Part shown: piece by piece, positions 26,966 to 34,916 of the stretch
How the letters are laid out: the number at the start of each line of letters is the position of its first letter
How positions within the stretch are numbered: the first letter of the stretch is position 1
Notes under the pieces: generated by a model
Seen by the model: only the letters and a program-made list of their open reading frames with translations
Told to the model about the DNA's origin: nothing
Database searches by the model: none
Source: CAVZMO01 sp963776195
Lineage (GTDB): Bacteria > Nitrospirota > Thermodesulfovibrionia > Thermodesulfovibrionales > SM23-35
Length of the DNA stretch: 64,000 bases
Direction: 5' to 3'
NCBI GenBank assembly: GCA_963776195.1
Contig: CAVZMO010000024.1
Location: 106,708-170,707, forward strand
Position numbers and translations under genes: made by a program

Positions 26966-27913
26966 TCATTCTTCCGGAAAGTTCACCTTGTCTTCAATAA
27001 TATAATGAGGTCTGGCCTTCACTTCATCGAAAATCGCGCCGATGTATTGCCCGATAATGCCGAGAAAGATCAGCTGGACGCCGCTGAACATCGAAATGAG
27101 CATTGTCAGCGTAGTCCATCCGGAGGGTAGAGAACGGTAAATAAAGTATTGCACAAAGGTCACGAAAGCATTGAACAAAGCGAACCCGGCAAAGAGGAAG
27201 CCGACGAGAACCGCCGCTTCCAATGGTTTTTTGCTGAAAGAAATCATGCCGTGCAGCCCGAAACATACCATGCGGCTGAGAGAATACTTGCTCTTGCCCG
27301 CGGGCCGCGTCCTGGACTGGAAAGAAACCCCTATACTCTTAAAACCGACCCAGTTAAAAAGACCTCGAAGGAACTGGTTCCGTTCGCGTATCTGTCTCCG
27401 GAATACGTCGGTCACCCGTCGCGAAACAAGTCTGAAATCCGCCGCGCTTTCGTTTATAGGGACTTGAGAAATGAGATTAATCGTGCGATAAAAAAGCTTT
27501 GAACTGAGCCGTTTGAAAAAACCGATTTCCGAAGAGTCTTCTCGAACCGTATAGACAATATCATATCCCATCTCGAACTTCCTCAACATTTCGGGAATAA
27601 GGGAAGGCGGATGCTGCAGGTCGCTATCCATCATAATGACTGCGTCGGAGCTGCTGTTGTCAATACCTGCGAGCAAGGACATCTGGTGACCAAAGCGGGA
27701 AGAAAGCGCGAGAATCCGAAGGGACCTTTCACGCTCAGCCCTTTTCCTGAGTATCTCTAGTGTCCTGTCGCTGCTCCTGTCGACAACAAGCAGGATCGTT
27801 GAATCATAATAAGCGGAAATCCGGTCGAGCGCATCGTGCAATTCGCACAAAAATGACTCTATGACTTCCTCTTCGTTGTATACAGGGCATATCACCGTCA
27901 ATGTTTTTTTCAT
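26966..27913 (-). CDS. ArnC/GtrB-like polyprenyl-phosphate glycosyltransferase
   Basis: This 315-residue protein has a GT2 domain (residues 1-225) with C-P-V-Y-N-E-E-E, V-V-D-R-S-S-D-R-T in place of the usual V-D-D-G-S-x-D, M-D-S-D-L-Q-H-P (DxD region) and the R-x-x-G-K-S-K-Y loop. Two C-terminal membrane spans (about 232-258 and 270-295) complete the ArnC/GtrB topology. It transfers a sugar to undecaprenyl phosphate on the cytoplasmic face. Its start overlaps the stop of the upstream epimerase gene (ATGA). With an EmrE-like carrier at the head of the operon it forms a lipid-sugar loading and flipping set. Confidence 0.85.
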   Translation of the reverse strand: MKKTLTVICPVYNEEEVIESFLCELHDALDRISAYYDSTILLVVDRSSDRTLEILRKRAERERSLRILALSSRFGHQMSLLAGIDNSSSDAVIMMDSDLQHPPSLIPEMLRKFEMGYDIVYTVREDSSEIGFFKRLSSKLFYRTINLISQVPINESAADFRLVSRRVTDVFRRQIRERNQFLRGLFNWVGFKSIGVSFQSRTRPAGKSKYSLSRMVCFGLHGMISFSKKPLEAAVLVGFLFAGFALFNAFVTFVQYFIYRSLPSGWTTLTMLISMFSGVQLIFLGIIGQYIGAIFDEVKARPHYIIEDKVNFPEE

Positions 27914-28824
27914 TGGTGCTCCAACTCCTCCATAACGCTCTCCAGCGAGTCATCCAGGCTTGTCACGGGCAGCGTACCGAGAAGCCGCCGCAATTTTTCT
28001 ACGCTTCCATAGTGAGACTTAACATCTATCTGCTTGAAACGCGAGGGATTCGTCCGAATATCGAGTGTGACGCCCGCAATTTCGACAAGTCGTGAAAGCA
28101 GATAGCCTATACTTGTTTCGCGCCCGGAGCAGACATTAATAACCTCTCCCCAGGCTGACGGTGTCTGTATAAGTCTCCAATAAATGTCCACCGCATCATG
28201 AACATCAATGAAATCCCGGGTGCTTTCCAGATTGCCGACCTCGATCACAGGGGGCATAAGTCCCTTCGTGATTTGCGCTATCTGTCTTGCGAAACTCTGC
28301 AGTACAAGATGCTCTGGCATTCCTGGGCCGATAACGTTGAATGGTCTCACCACAACCACGGGTCGTCCTTTCTTGGCGGCTGACAGACCCTCAAGGGTTT
28401 GCGCAAGTTTGCTGATGCCGTAATGGTTATACGGCTGTGGAGGAAGATCTTCCCGGATAGGGAGCTGTTCCTCTGAGATAAGGCCGTATTCAGCCGATGT
28501 CCCCACAAGCAAGACTGGCCGATCACCGAGAGAGGCGTGCTCCAGTAAATACAGGAGTCTCACAGCGTATTGAGTGTTCACCTGATAGAAGAGAGCGGGA
28601 TCAAATGCATGGGAAATACCGGCGAGGTGGAATACGAAATCCGGTTGAATAGAAATAAGAACTGAGGTCATCGCGGAGAGGTTGTTGAAGTCGACGACAT
28701 GATGCCGAGGCGACTTAGCGAAGGACTGGGAGCTCAAGGTATAAATTTCTACCCCCTCCTTCTCAAGATGCGCCATCAAGTGTTTCCCGCAGAAACCGCC
28801 TGCCCCCGTCAGCAATGCCTTCAT
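27910..28824 (-). CDS. NAD(P)-dependent sugar epimerase/dehydratase or reductase (extended SDR)
   Basis: This 304-residue protein has the Rossmann motif T-G-A-G-G-F-C-G (residues 6-13), H-L-A-G-I-S, and the catalytic Y-G-I-S-K (YxxxK) with an upstream Ser in V-G-T-S-A-E-Y-G. It looks like the GDP-6-deoxy-mannose reductase/4,6-dehydratase branch of extended SDRs, but the substrate cannot be fixed. It overlaps the genes on both sides by ATGA, so it is firmly embedded in the operon. It probably carries out the last step on a nucleotide sugar made by the nucleotidyltransferase and the LegB-like dehydratase. Confidence 0.82.
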   Translation of the reverse strand: MKALLTGAGGFCGKHLMAHLEKEGVEIYTLSSQSFAKSPRHHVVDFNNLSAMTSVLISIQPDFVFHLAGISHAFDPALFYQVNTQYAVRLLYLLEHASLGDRPVLLVGTSAEYGLISEEQLPIREDLPPQPYNHYGISKLAQTLEGLSAAKKGRPVVVVRPFNVIGPGMPEHLVLQSFARQIAQITKGLMPPVIEVGNLESTRDFIDVHDAVDIYWRLIQTPSAWGEVINVCSGRETSIGYLLSRLVEIAGVTLDIRTNPSRFKQIDVKSHYGSVEKLRRLLGTLPVTSLDDSLESVMEELEHQ

Positions 28825-29558
28825 CGTTGGTTCGGAAAGAATTCAGACTGCCGGGACTCAAATATTTCCGTTGCAGTCTGGTAATCATCTACGCGCCCGA
28901 TATCCAGCCAATAACACGGCTCACTATAGCAGAATACAGGATGGCCATCGGTGTGCAGGCGCATCATGAGGTCCGGTATGTCCAGGTATTCACCGGCCTT
29001 CAGATAGGGTTCCACGGCCTTCTTGTTCAAAACGTTTACACCCATGCTCACGTCGAAGTTGTAAACTGGTTTTTCAATGTAACGCGCAAGCCTGCCGTGC
29101 GGACCGGTTTCAACAACACCGAAATCGATTTTCACCTCTCTCCTGTATAAGCCGATAGTTGCAGCAGCCTTCATCTTCTTATGAAAGGCAAATATGTTGC
29201 CGTAGTTCAGTGTTGTAAGTAGATCACCATTCATCACCAAAAAATCGTCACGGAGTTTTTCAATGGCCAAAGCGATCGGACCCGCTGTCCCTAAGGGACG
29301 TTCCTCGAATGAATAGTCGATCTTGAGCCCGTATCGACCCCCGTCCTGAAAGAAGGACTGAAACAACTGGCTCATATACCCAACAGCGAGAATTACTTCC
29401 CTGACGCCGGCATCCTTCAGTTGTCGCATAATGATCTCGATTACGGGATAGTCGCCGACCGGCATGAGCGGCTTCGGAAGGACCGTTGTATAGGGCCTGA
29501 GACGGGTCCCCTTACCCCCTGCGAGGATTACCGCCTGCACAGATGGCTCCTCATAAGG
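28821..29558 (-). CDS. Sugar-1-phosphate nucleotidyltransferase
   Basis: From the ATG at 29558 the protein has 245 residues; a longer frame exists but adds no conserved sequence. The N-terminus V-I-L-A-G-G-K-G-T-R-L-R-P is the nucleotide-binding signature, with K-P-L-M-P-V-G next, G-D-L-L near residue 110 (metal site) and F-G-V-V-E later. Such enzymes couple NTP and a sugar-1-phosphate to NDP-sugar and pyrophosphate. In LegB-type pathways the partner uses GTP and a GlcN-1-phosphate, so GDP-amino-sugar formation is possible. It overlaps the LegB-like gene by 8 bp. Confidence 0.85.
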   Translation of the reverse strand, partial: PYEEPSVQAVILAGGKGTRLRPYTTVLPKPLMPVGDYPVIEIIMRQLKDAGVREVILAVGYMSQLFQSFFQDGGRYGLKIDYSFEERPLGTAGPIALAIEKLRDDFLVMNGDLLTTLNYGNIFAFHKKMKAAATIGLYRREVKIDFGVVETGPHGRLARYIEKPVYNFDVSMGVNVLNKKAVEPYLKAGEYLDIPDLMMRLHTDGHPVFCYSEPCYWLDIGRVDDYQTATEIFESRQSEFFPNQR

Positions 29559-30540
29559 CATAGGCGGAAGGCTTATAAAGGTCGGGGTTCCGTGACACGA
29601 ATTCAATGGTCTCCTGAAGCCCCTGACGCAGTGAATGCCGGGGCCCCCACCCGAGCATGTTCCGTGCCTTCGCGTTTTCGCAGATTAGGGTGTACACCTC
29701 GCTCTTACTCGGACGCAACCGCCTTGTGTCCTGCACAAGGGGCTTTTGACATCCCATAAGGGAACATATCGTTTCTACAAGTTCTCCGATGGCAATCCCT
29801 TTTCCGAACCCCACGTTCACGGTTTCTCCAACTGTTTGCTCTGCCTCGGCGACCATGATAAACCCTTCCACGGTATCTTTGACATAGGTAAGGTCCCGTA
29901 CCGGGTCGAGGGCGCCCAACCGTATCTCGTTCTGAGTCAGCGCCTGGGTTATGATGGTGGGGATGACCGCCCTTGCCGACTGGCGGGGACCGTAAGTATT
30001 GAAGGGTCGTATTGTTGCCACTGGTAATCCGAAGGAGAGGTAATAACTTTCCGCCACTTTGTCGGCGCCGATCTTTGAGGCTGAATACGGCGACTGGCCC
30101 TGCAAGGGGTGCCCTTCATCGATGGGCGTGTACAGCGCGGTGCCGTAGGTTTCGGAGGTAGACGTATGGACTATTTTTTCGACGCTGAAGTCCCTCGCAG
30201 CTTCCAGGACGTTAAGAGTACCTTCAACGTTTGTCCGGACATAACTCAGAGGCGCGGCGTACGAATAAGGAATAGCTATAAGCGCTGCAAGATGAAAGAT
30301 AACGTCCTTGCCTTTTACCTGACGCGCGACAAAATCACCGTCTTCGATATTTCCTGCGACAACATGCACAGCGGCTTTCTTGTCATCGGCGAGGAACTCG
30401 AGGTTGCCCCAATCACTCCTTGAAGTGTAACGGATCATGGCGGTCACTTCAGCTCCTCTGTCAAGCAGTTCTTCCGCAAGATGGCTTCCGATAAAGCCGC
30501 CTGCGCCCGTCACAAGCACCTTCTTCGTCTTCCAGTTCAT
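29551..30540 (-). CDS. LegB-like NAD-dependent 4,6-dehydratase (extended SDR)
   Basis: This 329-residue protein has T-G-A-G-G-F-I-G-S-H (residues 11-20), H-L-A-A-L-I-A-I-P-Y-S-Y, the catalytic Thr-Ser-x-E in S-T-S-E-T-Y-G-T, and Y-S-A-S-K. The run G-P-R-Q-S-A-R-A-V-I-P-T-I-I-T-Q is close to GDP-GlcNAc 4,6-dehydratase LegB of legionaminic acid pathways. No legionaminic synthase genes follow in the window, so the product may be a 4-keto-6-deoxy amino sugar used differently. It is the third gene of the operon read from 31592 downward. Confidence 0.82.
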   Translation of the reverse strand: MNWKTKKVLVTGAGGFIGSHLAEELLDRGAEVTAMIRYTSRSDWGNLEFLADDKKAAVHVVAGNIEDGDFVARQVKGKDVIFHLAALIAIPYSYAAPLSYVRTNVEGTLNVLEAARDFSVEKIVHTSTSETYGTALYTPIDEGHPLQGQSPYSASKIGADKVAESYYLSFGLPVATIRPFNTYGPRQSARAVIPTIITQALTQNEIRLGALDPVRDLTYVKDTVEGFIMVAEAEQTVGETVNVGFGKGIAIGELVETICSLMGCQKPLVQDTRRLRPSKSEVYTLICENAKARNMLGWGPRHSLRQGLQETIEFVSRNPDLYKPSAYAL

Positions 30541-30565
30541 CCCTGATCCGTTAATGATTCCGTCC

Positions 30566-31255
30566 TCATTTCTTTATGGCTTTTACACAAATGTTGAGCA
30601 TCATAGGACCGATGCTTTCACCAAACTTGTCGGCATAAGTAAGAAGCTTGTGAGTAAATGGAAAAACAAAAGGAAACAAATGCAAACCTCTCATCGTTGT
30701 TATGGAAAAGCCTGCCTTGTCCAGCCATTCTTTCAGCTCGGACCAGCCGACCCAATTTTCATATCCTTCATACGGTCTTAACTTGAGTCCATTGGCAATC
30801 GCTACAGCGAAGTGCCACGCTTTATTTGGAACGGTAAAGACAAGTATTCCGCCTTTTTTGAGCACACGTGACATCTCATATATTGCCTTTCGGGGGTCCG
30901 TGGTATGTTCGATCACCTCGGTAGATATTACAACGTCAAAATGCCCGTCCTCAAAAGGGATATCCAGGATGCTGCCGACAACTCTTTCACTATCGCATTT
31001 CTTTGCAACCTGTGAAAGAATGTTTTCACCTACGTCGAGAGAAGTCACTTTTGCGCCCCTAAGAACAGCCTCCCTGCTGAACCACCCTGTGCCGCTGCCC
31101 GCATCCAACAGGAGTTTCCCCTTGATATCTTCCGTCAAAAGTCCCTGAAAAATCACTTGCAGTCTTCTATTCACATCATACATGTTCATCTTGCTGTCGA
31201 ATTGATCGGCAAATTTGTCGTAAAAAAACATTTTTTCATCATGGCTCTTTTGCAT
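30566..31255 (-). CDS. Class I SAM-dependent methyltransferase
   Basis: From the ATG at 31255, with GAGAGGG at good spacing, the protein has 229 residues; a longer frame begins six codons earlier but overlaps the previous gene. Motif I is L-L-D-A-G-S-G-T-G-W-F near residues 50-60, then T-S-L-D-V-G, and S-T-E-V-I-E-H as in UbiG/UbiE-like enzymes. It starts just after the stop of the EmrE-like gene and precedes the LegB-like gene by 25 bp. It may methylate the sugar built by this operon; the acceptor is unknown. Confidence 0.8.
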   Translation of the reverse strand: MQKSHDEKMFFYDKFADQFDSKMNMYDVNRRLQVIFQGLLTEDIKGKLLLDAGSGTGWFSREAVLRGAKVTSLDVGENILSQVAKKCDSERVVGSILDIPFEDGHFDVVISTEVIEHTTDPRKAIYEMSRVLKKGGILVFTVPNKAWHFAVAIANGLKLRPYEGYENWVGWSELKEWLDKAGFSITTMRGLHLFPFVFPFTHKLLTYADKFGESIGPMMLNICVKAIKK

Positions 31256-31256
31256 A

Positions 31257-31592
31257 TTACCCTCTCGATGCAAACAAAATGCCTGTAATTATCAGTACCA
31301 TCCCGAATATTCGGAAGAAACCCAAATGTTCGTGCAAGAAATATGAAGAAAACAAACTTATACAAATAAAAAGGGCAGCACTTGCTATGGGAAAGGCAAA
31401 GCTCAATTCATTTTCATTGAGTATTTTGAGCCACAAGAGGAAACTGAACCCATATAGACCGAACCCGGACAGCAGAACAGGAGATTTTATCGAGTCGAGG
31501 GCAAGACCAAAAGTATTGAAACTCTTTTTTATGAGCGTCAACCCCAGACTGCCGAGAAATGCATATAAAAACAGCAGGAGCGCGGACATCAT
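31257..31592 (-). CDS. Small multidrug resistance/EamA-type transporter (ArnE/ArnF-like)
   Basis: This 111-residue protein has four membrane spans (about 2-20, 36-55, 63-84 and 90-108). The fourth has the G-M-V-L-I-I-T-G-I-L-F pattern of EmrE-like proteins, and a Glu-rich loop lies after span 2. ArnE/ArnF proteins of this size flip undecaprenyl-phosphate sugars outward. Placement at the head of an operon that ends with an ArnC-like transferase supports a flippase role over drug export. It may act as a homodimer, because only one copy is present. Confidence 0.75.
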   Translation of the reverse strand: MMSALLLFLYAFLGSLGLTLIKKSFNTFGLALDSIKSPVLLSGFGLYGFSFLLWLKILNENELSFAFPIASAALFICISLFSSYFLHEHLGFFRIFGMVLIITGILFASRG

Positions 31593-32209
31593 GACAAATC
31601 CTGGTTTTCTTTGAATCCCATCCGGTTAATCAATCCTCTAAGAATTTTCGGCTTTCTTTCATCGTTCCCGGCTAGTCTGCTTTTATTTATCAGTCGAAAG
31701 TATGCACAATTTCAAGGAATCTTGACTTCCGCAAGAACGTATCCCACGGGTTTTCCCTCTGTCATGCAAAAGGGAGAGCAGCAAAGCCTGCTGCGGTTCG
31801 CGCCGAGGACACCGGGGAACCGGTAAAAATTATACATGGTTAAGGCAGAGATTATCAACCCCAAAAATGCAATTGACGGTAGGCATATGTGCAGCAAAAG
31901 CACTTGTGCAGCACCTTTGTGAGCGCTTTAATGACCCGGATAACGTGCACGTTTTTATTCTTAGCGTTTAGATACTCTACAGACGCAAATTCTGCATTCA
32001 AGAGGTTTTGATGCATATGTGCCTGCCGTCCTTTTATCTAAATGCATTTTCTGGGTCAATGGGAATATACGATCAGGAAGGTCACTATATACAGCATGGA
32101 TTGGGACAGGAAAAAATTGCCGATTAACTGGTATTATAGCAGGAAACTCGTACTGCCAATCCCTGCAATTATTAAGATTTATGATGATGCGGCAGGGAGA
32201 ATCAGGAAT
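31593..32209. other. Intergenic region without a supported gene
   Basis: This divergent gap of about 620 bp separates a minus-strand operon from the plus-strand GtrII gene. A minus-strand frame of 63 codons at 31712-31903 begins with a membrane-like segment and ends in a Cys-containing stretch, but has no ribosome-binding site and I do not call it. The plus-strand frame that continues upstream of 32210 reads poorly as protein. Promoters for both flanking genes should lie here; none stands out. Confidence 0.3.
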
Positions 32210-33775
32210 ATGAATAATAGGCACAATGCTTCTGAATGCAGGCTAAGAAATCACATGATAAAGACCGGTAATCCTGACAGGGTTGGTCCTGCCGGCCCAC
32301 AAAATGTCCTCATTTTTACCTTAATTCTTCTTTTTGAAATTTGTTTGTATCATTTTTCCCTTATTAAGCATTACAGTATTGATTGCTATGTTGTTTCCTA
32401 TGACCAGAAGCACGCTGTAGCAGCTTGCTCATCGTCAGGCAGACCTTTGTTGGCGCTTTTTATTTTTTTATTTGATTACTTTGGGATCAATATTGTTCGT
32501 TCTCAGATTTTTTTCACTGCATTTTCCATTTTTATTCTTTCTCTGGCAATATTTTATATTTCAGTGGCGGCCCTGGATCTGAAAAAAGAGCCTTCTCTCT
32601 ATGATAGGTTTTTTCTCCCCACGGCTGCTGTTATGATTTTCAATAATATTTTTTTCCTTGAGCATTTCATGTTCACTTTTTTGTTGCCTATGTCCGCCCT
32701 GGCGATGCTCCTGACAGCCCTTTCCGTGAGGATATTATCCCTCAAACCTTCAATCAAAAGGTTTCTTATGTACACAGTAACGATAAGCGCTATCGGATTC
32801 ATTTATCCTGGCTTTGGAGGCTTATTGATACCTTTGGCCGCGATTTTTTTGACGCGGGAAAGCGGATCTTCTTATAAGAAATATATTACATCAATGGGCG
32901 TTGTGACGGTCTCATACCTTATTTCGCTTACGGCAAGCGCCGTCTACATAAAATATGTCCATCCACTTATTTCTTCCCAGATTTATAGGGATTTCAATTC
33001 TATTAATGTTGCAAAAATGTGGGATAATGCGATCTTTATAATAGGAATCCAGTATGACGTCTGGGTAACGCATTGCAATATGCTCCCCAAATATTTCTTC
33101 CTTGCAGCCGTTATTGGATGCATAATCCTTTATTTTGTTTTAAAAAAAGAGCCGGCCCTTGCGAAAATGTCTGTCCTCGGTCTGGTGACTCTTCTGTTGT
33201 CATCGGTCCTGGTCTCATTTGCACCGCATCTATTGTCGCCGAATATAGGGTTGTCGCCTCGCACCATTGTGGGCATCTCTGCCTTGCCGGGACTTATTAT
33301 TTTTTTGTTGCTTTTAATGCGCCGGCAGTCCGACAGTCGGAAAGGAGATATACTTATTGGAGGGGCGATACTCATTTACCTGACGGTTCTGATGGTTTAT
33401 TCTAACCGGGTTGAGGGTGACCAGATTTATGCAAACAGAATGGATAAAGAGTATGCAAAATTAGTAGTGCAGGAGATGCTAGCAAGGGAAAAGGAGACCC
33501 GCGTCTCCATCTCCAAATTATCCTTTGTGCCTGATGAAAATCCGACCTATTGTTATGACGGGACGATATGCTATGGTTGGCACTTGAATGCAAGTGTAAG
33601 GAATGTGAAGTGGGGTTTCCCTTTCTTGTTGAGTATGGTATCAGGAAGAAGTTTTGAAGTTGTCGCGATGGACCCCTCTGTTTATGAAACCTTCTTCAAA
33701 GGCAAAAATTGGGATAGTTTTGATAAAGACCAGGTGGTTGTAAAAAATGATACCGCATATGTTGTAACATACTGA
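32210..33775 (+). CDS. GtrII-type membrane glucosyltransferase
   Basis: From the ATG at 32210 (GGGAG about 15 bases upstream) the protein has 521 residues; an ATG at 32255 aligns better with the start of the deleted paralogue at 9327-10258 and is possible. There are about ten membrane spans. A conserved acidic Y-D-Q and a G-R-P-L-L-A-L-F motif lie in the first large loop, as in the GtrII/GtrIII glucosyltransferase family (PF14264). These enzymes take a sugar from undecaprenyl phosphate at the periplasmic side and add it to O-antigen. The large C-terminal periplasmic domain (about the last 120 residues) has one cysteine pair. Donor lipid could come from the DPM1-like transferase at 6999. Confidence 0.75.
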   Translation: MNNRHNASECRLRNHMIKTGNPDRVGPAGPQNVLIFTLILLFEICLYHFSLIKHYSIDCYVVSYDQKHAVAACSSSGRPLLALFIFLFDYFGINIVRSQIFFTAFSIFILSLAIFYISVAALDLKKEPSLYDRFFLPTAAVMIFNNIFFLEHFMFTFLLPMSALAMLLTALSVRILSLKPSIKRFLMYTVTISAIGFIYPGFGGLLIPLAAIFLTRESGSSYKKYITSMGVVTVSYLISLTASAVYIKYVHPLISSQIYRDFNSINVAKMWDNAIFIIGIQYDVWVTHCNMLPKYFFLAAVIGCIILYFVLKKEPALAKMSVLGLVTLLLSSVLVSFAPHLLSPNIGLSPRTIVGISALPGLIIFLLLLMRRQSDSRKGDILIGGAILIYLTVLMVYSNRVEGDQIYANRMDKEYAKLVVQEMLAREKETRVSISKLSFVPDENPTYCYDGTICYGWHLNASVRNVKWGFPFLLSMVSGRSFEVVAMDPSVYETFFKGKNWDSFDKDQVVVKNDTAYVVTY

Positions 33776-33794
33776 TCGATTATCTCCTAAGGAC

Positions 33795-34916
33795 TTATTG
33801 TAGACTGGCTTTATTGATTTTTTTCCGGCTCGCCTTAACGAACATAAACCCGCCCGATTTCCCGAGCGAGCCATCTTTCAAAAGCAGGTTTCTCATTAAC
33901 AGCATTGCCGCATTAAAGCCCCTTACTTGATCAGGGTTGAAGGTCATCAGATAGTCTCTGAATTCTTTGCCCATCCGGTCTTCTAATAATTCATATTTCT
34001 TAATATCATACCAGTTAAGACAAGGCCCGGCAAAATTCTCCGCCAACACTTCTTTGAAATATTTGCTGAATCTTGCTTCGATTTTTTCAAACGACTCCAT
34101 TCCCACATGCCCATCGATCAGGACATATTCTCTTGCCTTCTCATCCAGCCTGCTGTAATCCATATCGCCGCACTCAATCCCATGCAGCATAACACCGTCG
34201 TCTTTCAATATCCTTGCCCATTCATCTAAATAGTCGTCCTTTATCTCATTCTCAATATGACCCAAAACGTCGAGACTCACAATGAAGTCAAAAGATTTGT
34301 CGGGAAAGGGCGTATCAAAACCGTCACACATGACAACCTCATCGTAGCCGGCGAGCAGGGCCTGTTCCAAGGCTTTTTCAGATAAATCGATCCCGACAAG
34401 ATGAATATTCTTACTTTTAAGAAGATTCAACGTCCCGGAGCCGCAGCCCACATCGAGGACCCTGGCTCCCTCTGCAACATTGTGATAAATCCAGTATTGT
34501 TTAAAAAAGGCTATATCAAATTTGGTGGCGGGATCGTACTCCAGGATATTCGGCGGGTGCTGACAAATAAATTTATCTGAGTAAAACTCATTCACATCAT
34601 CGACTCCGAGCATCTTGTAAACAGAGTTTTTTGCCTTAAGCTCCTTATTGCCTTTATATATTTTGACTTTTTTCTCTTCCACCCCGGTCTTGCTAAAACA
34701 GTCATCAGTAAAGCCGCAGCCGGACTCTAATTTTATCATTCCGGCCTGTCCGGTCTCCTCTTGTCCTCGGCGACCCCGTCTGAGTGCGGGGGCGACTCGC
34801 CTGTGGCGAGAATCTTTCTGCTCAGAAGGGTCCCCGACGCGCTCCGCTTGCGGGAACGGCAACGATGAGATTTTGCTTAAGATATCCTTAATTAACTTCT
34901 TCAGTATGAGAGACAT
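33795..34916 (-). CDS. SAM-dependent methyltransferase with repeat-derived N-terminal insert
   Basis: This 373-residue protein has a methyltransferase domain (about 125-290) with motif I V-L-D-V-G-C-G-S-G-T-L, V-G-I-D-L-S-E-K-A and F-D-F-I-V-S-L-D-V-L-G-H-I. The first 20 residues (M-S-L-I-L-K-K-L-I-K) look normal for such proteins, but residues about 20-60 are a basic, Arg-rich stretch encoded by a GC-rich palindromic repeat (34740-34862). The frame stays open through it, so the repeat seems to have been accepted as an in-frame insert. The start overlaps the upstream glycosyltransferase by 29 bp. The substrate is probably a surface-glycan sugar. Confidence 0.75.
   Translation of the reverse strand: MSLILKKLIKDILSKISSLPFPQAERVGDPSEQKDSRHRRVAPALRRGRRGQEETGQAGMIKLESGCGFTDDCFSKTGVEEKKVKIYKGNKELKAKNSVYKMLGVDDVNEFYSDKFICQHPPNILEYDPATKFDIAFFKQYWIYHNVAEGARVLDVGCGSGTLNLLKSKNIHLVGIDLSEKALEQALLAGYDEVVMCDGFDTPFPDKSFDFIVSLDVLGHIENEIKDDYLDEWARILKDDGVMLHGIECGDMDYSRLDEKAREYVLIDGHVGMESFEKIEARFSKYFKEVLAENFAGPCLNWYDIKKYELLEDRMGKEFRDYLMTFNPDQVRGFNAAMLLMRNLLLKDGSLGKSGGFMFVKASRKKINKASLQ
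34740..34862. repeat. GC-rich palindromic repeat inside a coding region
   Basis: The segment holds nested inverted repeats, for example CTCGCC-TGTGGCGAG and CGACCCCGTC...GACGGGGTCG-like arms around a G-run, and a GCGCTCCGCTTGCGGGAAC edge. It is richer in GC than the flanking gene and adds about 40 codons to the methyltransferase frame. This recalls Rickettsia palindromic elements within genes; homology to them is not claimed. Confidence 0.5.

Noticed and set aside
31712..31903. 63-codon minus-strand frame
   Set aside because: No ribosome-binding site and no recognisable motif; the frame may be chance.
32042..32209. N-terminal extension of the GtrII gene
   Set aside because: It has no ribosome-binding site, reads unlike protein, and is missing from the paralogue at 9327-10258.
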